From positions 1-21,336 of the forward strand of contig URLT01000022.1 in the NCBI GenBank assembly GCA_900548795.1: a stretch of 21,336 nucleotides of DNA, written 5' to 3'. The notes under the pieces are model-generated. The model did not search any database and had not been told where the DNA came from. It worked only from the letters and a program-made list of their open reading frames with translations. The DNA comes from an uncultured Eubacteriales bacterium (GTDB lineage Bacteria > Bacillota > Clostridia > Oscillospirales > Oscillospiraceae). Numbering within the stretch: the stretch's first letter is position 1; the number at the start of each line of letters is the position of its first letter. The position numbers and the translations under genes are program-made. Of this stretch, positions 7,699 through 16,795 are shown piece after piece.

Positions 7699-7727
7699 TT
7701 TTCAAGCGGGGCATTGTGTGCTATACT
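7699..7727 (+). promoter_or_regulatory. Promoter for the secA operon
   Basis: TTTTCA (7699-7704), a 17-base spacer and TATACT (7722-7727) preceded by TGC make an extended -10 promoter. A GC hairpin (GCCCCG at 7691-7696 with CGGGGC at 7707-7712) overlaps its -35 and spacer. The predicted start is near 7734. Confidence 0.6.
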
Positions 7728-7783
7728 TATTTAATAATTGCACGATCAACAGCATTGCGAAGCTGGATTCGGAAAGGGTAGCT

Positions 7784-10515
<2,732 letters not shown>

Positions 10516-10516
<1 letters not shown>

Positions 10517-11322
10517 TGGCGTTTGAGGTGAATCGTCGCGGCGCGCTGGAGTACCTGACCAGCTCGCTGCTTACCGGCGCGGCGCATTGCTTTTCCACGC
10601 GCTTCGGCGGCGTCAGCGAGGGCTATCTTGCCTCGCTCAATTTGGGCACGCATCGCGGCGACCGTCCGGAGAACGTCCGCGAGAACTATGCCATTCTCGG
10701 CCGCGCGGTCGGCTTCCTGCCGGAGCGCACGGTCTTCACCAGGCAGGTGCATTCCGACGTCATTGAGCGCGTCGGCGCGGCGCAGTGCGGCCGCGGCCTG
10801 CAATACGAGGCGACCGAGGACTGCGACGGCCTCATCACCGACGAGCCGGGCGTCGCGCTGACGGTCTTCTCCGCCGACTGCACGCCGGTGCTGCTGTATG
10901 ACCCGGTGCGCCGCGCGGCGGGCGCCGTCCACGCCGGCTGGCGCGGGACGGCGGCGGGCATCGCGGCCAAGGCCGCAGAAAAAATGGTGCGCGAGCTGGG
11001 CTGCAGACCCGAGAACATCCGCGCCGCCGTCGGCCCGTGCATCGGCCCGTGCTGCTTTGAGACGGATGCCGACGTGCCGCAGGCCATGCTGGCCGCGCTC
11101 GGCACGGAGGCCGAGCCATGCATCTGCGCGGCCGGCGAGAAATATTATGTTAACCTAAAGGAGCTGAACGCGATCTGGCTGCGCCGCGCCGGCGTGCGGC
11201 AGATCGACATCAGCGCCGAGTGCACCTGCTGCCGGCCGGAGCGCTTCTGGTCGCACCGCCGGGTCGGCGGGCACCGCGGCTCGCTGGCGGCGATCATTTC
11301 ACTGAAGGAGGGGTCGCTGTGA
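10516..11322 (+). CDS. pgeF: YfiH/LACC1-family multifunctional purine nucleoside phosphorylase/adenosine deaminase
   Basis: A 268-residue protein of the family formerly annotated as polyphenol oxidase or laccase domain. Members are now known as zinc enzymes acting on purine nucleosides, and the E. coli homologue YfiH has also been linked to peptidoglycan editing. The catalytic His-Cys-His set is visible: H79 (TRQVHSD), C122 (SADCTPVLL) and H139 (GAVHAGWRGT). AVGPCIGPCCFE follows. The length is normal. Its ATG overlaps the secA stop by one base and its own stop overlaps the next start (GTGA), so it sits inside a tightly coupled operon. The gene symbol is assigned by family only; which of the reported activities applies here is not decided by sequence. 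Confidence 0.9.
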
Positions 11323-12986
11323 AACGACTGATCGCGCTGCTGCTGGCGGCGCTGCTGCTCCTGAGCGGCTGCTCCGAGCAGCAGAACGGGAAGGAGACGG
11401 GCGGCGGCCTTTCCGACGAGACGGAGTCGACCGCGCCGGAGCCGATCGCGCAGAAGCAGGCGGGCGTGTTTGGCCTGTCGTATTATCCCGAATACGGTCT
11501 GAATCCCTATAGCTGCTATGCCACGACGAACCGTGCCATGTTCTCCCTGCTCTATGAGTGCCTGTTTGTCGTCTCAAACGGCTTTGCGCCGGAGCCGGTG
11601 CTCTGCAAGAGCTTTTCGGTCTCGCCGGACGGCCTGACCTATACCTTCACGCTGCAGCCGAACGTCCTGTTCTCCGACGGCAGCGAGCTGACGGCGGATG
11701 ACGTGGTAAATTCGATCAACGTGGCGCGCGGCAGCAACCTCTTCCGTTCGCGGCTGGCGCACGTGATCTCGTGCAGCGGCGCCGACGGTGTGGTGACGAT
11801 CCTGCTCGACACGCCCTATGAAAACCTGCCGCTGATGCTCGACGTGCCGATCGTCAAGCAGGGGACGGCGCAGTCCGAGCGCCCCATCGGCACGGGGCCG
11901 TATAAGCTCTACGGCTCCAAGCTGGTCTACAACAACGACTGGTGGCAGGACACCAAGCGCATCATGGAATATAAAGAGATCAACCTGAGCGCGGCGTCGA
12001 GCACCGACGAGGTGCGCGATCAGTTCGAGTTCGGCGGCACCGATCTGGTCTATTGCGACCCGAATGCCGCGGCCTCGGCGGGCTACCGCTGCGACTATGA
12101 GGCGTGGGAGGTCCCCACGACGGTGATGGATTTCATCGGCTTCAACCTCAAGGAGGGCTGGTTCACCAACGCCGAGCTGCGCAAGGCCGTGACCTATGCG
12201 CTTGACCGCACGACCTACTGCAACGAGATCTACGGCGGCTTTGCCAAGCCGACGGCCATCCCGTGCAGCCCGGTCTCTCCGATGTTTGACGAGACGCTCG
12301 AGGAGCAGTATGACTATGCCCCCGAGAAGTTCCGCGAGGCGGTCAAGTCCTCCGGCGTGACCACGGCGACGGAGTTTGCCGAATATACCGGCACCGTGCT
12401 GGTCAATTCCGAGGATCCGGCGCGGGTCGAGGTCGCGCAGCGAATCACGGACGCCCTGAACGAGGTGGGCGTGCGCGTGGAGCTGCGCCCCTACAGCCGC
12501 AGCAATTTTAACTATATGGTGCAGCAGGGCGACTATGACCTCTACATCGGTCAGGTGCGCCTGACGGCGAATTTTGACCTGACGGCGTTCTTCAGCCAGT
12601 ATGGCTATATGAACCCCGGCGAAATGACGACGGACGAGGCGCTGCTGTCCATGTGCACGCAGGCGCTGGAAAATTCCGGCAACTTCAGCGCGCTCTGCGC
12701 GCAGGTCGTGCAGCGGGCGCAGATCTGCCCGATCCTCTTCCGCAGCTATGCGATCTATGTCACGCGTGGCATGATCTCTGCCATCGAGCCGGGGGTCGAC
12801 TATGTGTTCCGCGACCCGGCCAACGTGCGCCTTCTGGCTGACGCAGATGAAACGAAGCTCCCGGAGCCGACCGAGCCGACCGACGCCTCGGATGTGTCGG
12901 AGGGCGACGGCGAGCCGGACGGCACCGACGCGACGGACTACGGTCAGAGCGCGGAGGATTATTACGATCCGGATGCAAACGGATAA
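11319..12986 (+). CDS. ABC transporter substrate-binding lipoprotein, family 5 (peptide/nickel type)
   Basis: A 555-residue secreted lipoprotein. It starts at GTG (MKRLIALLLAALLLLSGC), with GGAGGGG just upstream, and the lipobox LSGC puts the lipidated Cys at residue 18. The mature part is a family-5 solute-binding protein (SBP_bac_5): FAPEPVLCKSFSVSPDG, LQPNVLFSDGSELTADDV and ELRKAVTYALDR are characteristic. It would bind an oligopeptide or similar ligand outside the membrane. The C-terminal 48 residues (508-555) are an acidic, Asp/Glu/Pro/Thr-rich tail that is unusual for the family and probably disordered. The start overlaps the previous stop by 3 bases. An ABC ATPase follows after a GC hairpin, but no permease is present nearby. 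Confidence 0.88.
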   Translation: MKRLIALLLAALLLLSGCSEQQNGKETGGGLSDETESTAPEPIAQKQAGVFGLSYYPEYGLNPYSCYATTNRAMFSLLYECLFVVSNGFAPEPVLCKSFSVSPDGLTYTFTLQPNVLFSDGSELTADDVVNSINVARGSNLFRSRLAHVISCSGADGVVTILLDTPYENLPLMLDVPIVKQGTAQSERPIGTGPYKLYGSKLVYNNDWWQDTKRIMEYKEINLSAASSTDEVRDQFEFGGTDLVYCDPNAAASAGYRCDYEAWEVPTTVMDFIGFNLKEGWFTNAELRKAVTYALDRTTYCNEIYGGFAKPTAIPCSPVSPMFDETLEEQYDYAPEKFREAVKSSGVTTATEFAEYTGTVLVNSEDPARVEVAQRITDALNEVGVRVELRPYSRSNFNYMVQQGDYDLYIGQVRLTANFDLTAFFSQYGYMNPGEMTTDEALLSMCTQALENSGNFSALCAQVVQRAQICPILFRSYAIYVTRGMISAIEPGVDYVFRDPANVRLLADADETKLPEPTEPTDASDVSEGDGEPDGTDATDYGQSAEDYYDPDANG

Positions 12987-12991
12987 ACCGA

Positions 12992-13020
12992 CGCCCCTCG
13001 GCAGACTCAGCCGGGGGGCG
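12992..13020 (+). promoter_or_regulatory. GC-rich hairpin between lipoprotein and ATPase genes
   Basis: An 11-bp stem with one G-T wobble (12992-13002 with 13010-13020) and a 7-base loop lies 5 bases after the lipoprotein stop. No T-run follows, so it is more likely an mRNA stability or processing element, or a weak attenuator, than a full terminator. Confidence 0.5.
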
Positions 13021-13049
13021 CCGTGCAAAGGAAAGAGAGAAGCGGAAAA

Positions 13050-13805
13050 ATGGAACAAATCGAGATCCGGGGCCTGAGAAAGGCCTATACCACGCACAGC
13101 ACGGAGATTTTGATCGATCACGAGGCGCGCCCGTCGCGCACGCGCACGGTTCTGCGCGACCTGAGCGTGAATTTCCCGGCCGGAAGGATCAGCGTGCTCG
13201 TCGGGCGCAGCGGGTGCGGAAAGAGCACGCTCCTGCGCCTCATCAACCGCGAGGAGGAGCCGGACGGCGGCGAGATCCGCCTTCCGGCGGGCTGGCGCAG
13301 CGTCCTGCTGGGCGCAAATCCCTATGTCATCACATGGACGAGCGTTCTGCGCAACGTGGCAATGGCCTCGGGCGTCGGCAAGACACCCGAGGAGCGGCTG
13401 GAGCACGCGGCGGACTTCGTGCGGCTGGTCGGGCTGGAGGAATTCTCCGACCTGACGCCGGACGAGCTTTCCACGGGCATGAAGCAGCGGCTCGGTCTGG
13501 CGCGCGTGCTGGCCAGTCAGGCGCAGCTTCTGCTGATGGACGAGCCGTTTGCCGCGCTGGACTTCCTCACGCGCGCGGAGCTTCAGGCGGAGCTGCTGCA
13601 CCTGCAGAGGAGGCTGCCGCGCACGATCCTGCTCGTCACGCACCAGCTCGACGAGGCGCTGCTGCTGGGCGACAGCGTGACCGTCATGCATTCCGACAGC
13701 AGCCTGCGCACCTTCGACCTGTCCGGCCTGCCCCGGCCGCGCGACCCGGAGAGCGACGCCCTGCGCCGTTTGCGCCGGGAGATCACGGACGAGTGCCGCC
13801 TTTGA
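13050..13805 (+). CDS. ABC transporter ATP-binding protein, nitrate/taurine-type (SsuB/TauB-like), altered Q-loop
   Basis: A 251-residue ATPase subunit. Walker A is GRSGCGKST (52-60), Walker B LLLMDEPFAALD with E165, and the H-loop His is H198 (LVTHQLDE). The signature is LSTGMKQR (140-147), a mild variant. The DEPFAALD form and the overall pattern point to the NitT/TauT importer group. Where relatives have FQ-D-x-x-LLPW, this protein has GANPYVITW, so the Q-loop glutamine appears to be Ala (A89). A permease partner is absent from the window. The ATG start (MEQIEIRGLRKAY) fits family alignment although the ribosome binding site is weak. The 3' end overlaps the convergent Nudix gene by 23 bp. 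Confidence 0.85.
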   Translation: MEQIEIRGLRKAYTTHSTEILIDHEARPSRTRTVLRDLSVNFPAGRISVLVGRSGCGKSTLLRLINREEEPDGGEIRLPAGWRSVLLGANPYVITWTSVLRNVAMASGVGKTPEERLEHAADFVRLVGLEEFSDLTPDELSTGMKQRLGLARVLASQAQLLLMDEPFAALDFLTRAELQAELLHLQRRLPRTILLVTHQLDEALLLGDSVTVMHSDSSLRTFDLSGLPRPRDPESDALRRLRREITDECRL

Positions 13806-14172
13806 GCAGGGCTAAGATCTCGGTGTCGGCCGGGCAGAAGGCATAACGATCCAGCTCCCCGACGGTGACCCACGCGAGCGCCTCGTGCTCGAGCAGCTGC
13901 GGCTCGCCGGAGACGATCCTCGCGCGAAACAGCGTCAGATGCACGGTCAGGTCGGGGTAACGGTGCGTGACCTCGGTGAAGACCGCGCCGACCGCGATCG
14001 ACACGCCCAGCTCCTCGCGGCATTCGCGCGCGAGCGCCTCGGGCTTCGTCTCGCCCGGCTCGACCTTCCCGCCGACGAATTCCCAGAGCAGACCCCGCGC
14101 CTTGCAGGCCGGGCGCTGACAGATCAGAATTTTTTTGCCGTGCTCGATCAGCGCGGCGACGACCTCCGTCAT
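13783..14172 (-). CDS. Nudix hydrolase, MutT-like nucleotide pyrophosphohydrolase
   Basis: A 129-residue single-domain Nudix protein. The Nudix box starts at GGKVEPGETKPEALARE and continues REELGV, matching GX5EX7REUXEEXGU with all metal-binding glutamates present. LLWEFVGGKVEPGE is typical of MutT/CTP pyrophosphohydrolase-type enzymes that hydrolyse damaged or excess nucleoside triphosphates to monophosphates. The substrate is not determined. The ATG at 14172 is preferred because AAAGGG lies about 11 bases upstream; a GTG three codons earlier (14181) is only 2 bases from it. It is transcribed toward the ABC ATPase gene and overlaps its end. Its promoter lies in the region shared with the divergent response regulator gene. 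Confidence 0.92.
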   Translation of the reverse strand: MTEVVAALIEHGKKILICQRPACKARGLLWEFVGGKVEPGETKPEALARECREELGVSIAVGAVFTEVTHRYPDLTVHLTLFRARIVSGEPQLLEHEALAWVTVGELDRYAFCPADTEILALLKGGTRP

Positions 14173-14191
14173 AACGACCACATCCCTTTGT

Positions 14192-14215
14192 TTTTTGCTT
14201 ATTGTTTTTGCTTAT
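14192..14215. repeat. Short tandem repeat in the Nudix/response regulator intergenic region
   Basis: TTTTTGCTTAT occurs at 14192-14202 and again at 14205-14215, a 13-base period. It lies in the likely promoter region of the rightward two-component operon. I could not assign a confident promoter there. Confidence 0.5.
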
Positions 14216-14242
14216 CTTACCACAACTTCCGTCCCGGAACAA
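14214..14242 (-). promoter_or_regulatory. Promoter for the Nudix gene
   Basis: On the minus strand TTGTTC (14242-14237), a 17-base spacer and TAAGAT (14219-14214) preceded by TGG give an extended -10 promoter with a leader of about 35 bases. It overlaps the leader and ribosome binding site region of the divergent response regulator gene. Confidence 0.5.
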
Positions 14243-14255
14243 GGAGGGATCTTCG

Positions 14256-14927
14256 GTGTATCAAATTTTTCTCGTCGAGGACGACCCCGGCATCGCCGAG
14301 GCAATCGCCGCGCGCGCGGCGCAGTGGGATCTGCGCGTCACGGCGGCGCAGGATTTCCGCAACATCCTGCCGGAATTTTTGGCGCTGCGGCCGCACCTCG
14401 TGCTGCTGGACATCGGCCTGCCCTATTTCAACGGCTATCACTGGTGCGCCGAGCTGCGCAGGATCAGCAAGGTGCCGATCCTCTTCCTCTCCTCGGCCTC
14501 GGATAATCTGAACATGGTCATGGCCATGAACCTCGGCGCGGACGATTTCATCGCCAAGCCCTTTGACGGCGACGTCCTGATCGCCAAGATGCAGGCGCTG
14601 CTGCGCCGCGCCTACGATTTCGGCGAGTCCGTGCCGGTTCTGGAGCATCGCGGCGCGCTGCTGAACACCGGCGACGGCACGCTGCGCTTCGGCGAAAGGA
14701 CGCTCACCCTCTCGCGCAACGAATTCCGCATCCTGCTCTGCCTGCTGGAGAACAAGGGACGCGCGGTCAGCCGCGAGCGCCTGATGGAGCGCCTGTGGCA
14801 GACCGACCAGTTCGTCGACGAGAACACCCTGACCGTCAACGTCAACCGCCTGCGCAAAAAGCTCGACGCGCTCGGCCTGCCGGACTTCATCGTCACGCGC
14901 TTCGGCGTTGGCTACCTTGTGGAGTGA
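14256..14927 (+). CDS. BceR-like response regulator (OmpR family)
   Basis: A 223-residue regulator with a receiver domain (1-115) and a winged-helix DNA-binding domain (about 125-222). The phosphoacceptor is D52 (LVLLDIGLP), the acidic pocket is E8/D9/D10, and the switch residues are S80 and K101 (FIAKPF). The C-terminal domain reads LTLSRNEFRILLCLLEN and ends VTRFGVGYLVE. Its sequence and neighbours (intramembrane-sensing kinase, then ABC ATPase and FtsX-type permease) place it with BceR-like regulators of peptide-antibiotic resistance. The start is GTG, set by AGGAGGG 7 bases upstream; longer in-frame starts would overlap the promoter region. Phosphorylated, it should activate the transporter promoter near 15995. 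Confidence 0.93.
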   Translation: MYQIFLVEDDPGIAEAIAARAAQWDLRVTAAQDFRNILPEFLALRPHLVLLDIGLPYFNGYHWCAELRRISKVPILFLSSASDNLNMVMAMNLGADDFIAKPFDGDVLIAKMQALLRRAYDFGESVPVLEHRGALLNTGDGTLRFGERTLTLSRNEFRILLCLLENKGRAVSRERLMERLWQTDQFVDENTLTVNVNRLRKKLDALGLPDFIVTRFGVGYLVE

Positions 14928-14931
14928 GCCT

Positions 14932-15909
14932 ATGCTTTTGCAGTATTTGCGCCAGCACCGGACGGGGCTGCTGGCCGCCGCGCTCTGCGCGGGGATCTTT
15001 GCCGTTTGCTTCGCGCTCTATGACCTGCCGCTCGGGGCGGTGCTCTATCCTGCGCTGCTGTGTCTTCTGACGGGCGGCGTGCTGCTGACGGTCGGCTATT
15101 TGCGTGCGCTTCGGCGGCACCGCGCCATGCTCGAGAGCCGCAAGGCGGCGCTGCTGGCGCAGCTTCCCGAGCCGCGCACCGTTGCCGAGGCTGACGAGCG
15201 GGCGCTCGTCGAGGCGCTTCGGGAGCAGCTGCTCGCGCAGCAGAGCGCCTCGGACGAGAAGCTCCGAAATATGACGGAATACTACACCGTCTGGGCGCAC
15301 CAGATCAAGACGCCGATCGCGGCCATGCACCTGACGCTGCAAAACGAGGACACGCCGTCCGCGCGGCGGCTCTCGGCCGAGCTGTTCCGCGTCGAGCAGT
15401 ATGTCGAGATGGTCATGACCTATCTGCGGCTGGAGCCGGGCAGCAGCGACTATGTGTTCCGCGCTTGCGCGCTCGACGGCGTGATCCGCGAGGCCGTTAA
15501 AAAATTTTCTCATGAATTTATCGACCGCAGACTCCGCTTGGATCTCGAGCCGACCGGGCTGACCGTGGTCACGGACGAAAAATGGCTGGGCTTCGTGCTC
15601 GAGCAGGTGCTCTCCAACGCGCTGAAATACACGCGGCAGGGCGGCATCCGCATCGGCCTGAGCGCGCCGCGCGTGCTCTGCATCGCCGACACCGGCATCG
15701 GCATCGCGCCGGAGGATCTGCCGCGCATTTTTGAACGCGGCTACACCGGCCGGACCGGCCGCATCGACCGGCGCGCCAGCGGCATCGGGCTTTACCTCTG
15801 CCGCCGGGTCTGCGAAAGGCTGGGCGTCGGCATCTCGGCGCAGTCCGAGCCGGGGCGCGGCACGCGCGTGTTTCTGGATCTGGAGCAGTACGAGCTGCAC
15901 GCCGAGTGA
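14932..15909 (+). CDS. BceS-like intramembrane-sensing histidine kinase
   Basis: A 325-residue sensor kinase with two membrane helices (about residues 12-30 and 34-57) separated by only a few residues, so there is no extracellular sensor. The phosphoacceptor is H123 in WAHQIKTPIAAM. The ATPase domain shows the N box (SNALKYT), G1 (IADTGIGIAPEDLPRIFERGYTG) and G2 (ASGIGLYLC). Known BceS-type kinases do not sense drug directly but read the activity of their partner ABC transporter, which fits the genes that follow. The ATG lies 4 bases after the regulator stop, with GGAGTGA overlapping it. Confidence 0.93.
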   Translation: MLLQYLRQHRTGLLAAALCAGIFAVCFALYDLPLGAVLYPALLCLLTGGVLLTVGYLRALRRHRAMLESRKAALLAQLPEPRTVAEADERALVEALREQLLAQQSASDEKLRNMTEYYTVWAHQIKTPIAAMHLTLQNEDTPSARRLSAELFRVEQYVEMVMTYLRLEPGSSDYVFRACALDGVIREAVKKFSHEFIDRRLRLDLEPTGLTVVTDEKWLGFVLEQVLSNALKYTRQGGIRIGLSAPRVLCIADTGIGIAPEDLPRIFERGYTGRTGRIDRRASGIGLYLCRRVCERLGVGISAQSEPGRGTRVFLDLEQYELHAE

Positions 15910-15926
15910 GCCGCTGTGCCGAAATA

Positions 15927-16000
15927 TGACGCCGATGTAAGATTCTGAGCGGGAAATGTAAGCCAATTCGATGGAGCGCATTTCCCGCTCCGTGTATAAT
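15927..16000 (+). promoter_or_regulatory. Candidate BceR-type operator and promoter of the transporter genes
   Basis: TGACGCCGATGTAA (15927-15940) matches the TNACA-N4-TGTAA pattern described for BceR-like regulators with one mismatch. TGTAA recurs at 15957-15961, 21 bases (two helical turns) later. GAGCGGGAAATG (15947-15958) has its exact reverse complement at 15979-15990. TATAAT (15995-16000) is the -10, and no consensus -35 is present, as expected for an activator-dependent promoter. Confidence 0.6.
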
Positions 16001-16030
16001 GGAGACAGAAACAACAAGGAGGTAATCATT

Positions 16031-16795
16031 ATGAGCCTGTTAGAGGTTTCCGGTCTCCGGAAAATTTATACCGCGCGCTTCGGCGGCAATCAGGTCGAGG
16101 CGCTGCACAACGTCAATTTCAGCGTCGAGCGGGGCGAATATCTCGCGATCATGGGCGAGTCGGGCAGCGGCAAAACGACCCTGCTCAACATTCTCGCCGC
16201 GCTGGACAAGCCGACGGCCGGCGTCGTGAAGCTCGAGGGCAGGGAGCTGTCCAAGATCAAGGACGCCGAGCTGGCAGCCTTCCGGCGCGACCATCTGGGC
16301 TTCGTGTTTCAGGAGTTCAACCTGCTCGACACCTTCACGGTCGAGGACAACATCTATCTGCCGCTCGTGCTGGCCGGACGTCCCTACCGCGTGATGCACG
16401 AGCTGCTGACGCCGCTTGCCGAGCGGCTCGGCATCACCGAAATTCTGAAAAAATATCCCTATGAGATCTCCGGCGGGCAGAAACAGCGCGTGGCCGTCGC
16501 GCGGGCGCTCATCACGAAGCCGGAGCTGCTGCTGGCCGACGAGCCGACGGGTGCGCTCGACTCCAAGGCGACGGACGAGCTGCTGCGGCTCTTCGCCTCG
16601 GTTAACCGGCAGGGGCAGACCGTCCTGATGGTCACGCACTCGGTGCGGGCGGCCAGCACGGCCGGGCGCGTCCTGTTCATCAAGGACGGCGAGGTATTCC
16701 ACCAGCTCTATCGCGGCGAGGCGACCGACGAGCAGTTCTATCAGCGCATTTCCGACACGCTGACCATGCTCACAACGGGAGGGATGCGGCAATGA
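16031..16795 (+). CDS. BceA-like ABC transporter ATP-binding protein
   Basis: A 254-residue ATPase of the MacB/LolD/BceA group. The motifs are Walker A GESGSGKTT (42-50), Q-loop Q94 (FVFQEFNLLDTFT), signature ISGGQKQR (146-153), Walker B LLLADEPTGALD with E171, and H203. FNLLDTFTVEDNIYLPL is typical of BceA-type proteins. It powers the FtsX-type permease that follows, by family a bacitracin or lantibiotic detoxification module that removes peptide from its lipid target. The ATG at 16031 has AAGGAGGT 7 bases upstream, an excellent ribosome binding site. Its stop overlaps the next ATG (ATGA). Confidence 0.94.
   Translation: MSLLEVSGLRKIYTARFGGNQVEALHNVNFSVERGEYLAIMGESGSGKTTLLNILAALDKPTAGVVKLEGRELSKIKDAELAAFRRDHLGFVFQEFNLLDTFTVEDNIYLPLVLAGRPYRVMHELLTPLAERLGITEILKKYPYEISGGQKQRVAVARALITKPELLLADEPTGALDSKATDELLRLFASVNRQGQTVLMVTHSVRAASTAGRVLFIKDGEVFHQLYRGEATDEQFYQRISDTLTMLTTGGMRQ

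Noticed and set aside
7691..7712. GC hairpin after the CDF gene as an intrinsic terminator
   Set aside because: The 6-bp core stem has no T-run after it and overlaps the secA promoter, so termination is not supported.
11574..13691. 705-codon antisense frame across the lipoprotein and ATPase genes
   Set aside because: It spans two real genes and an intergenic hairpin and has shadow-type composition without motifs.
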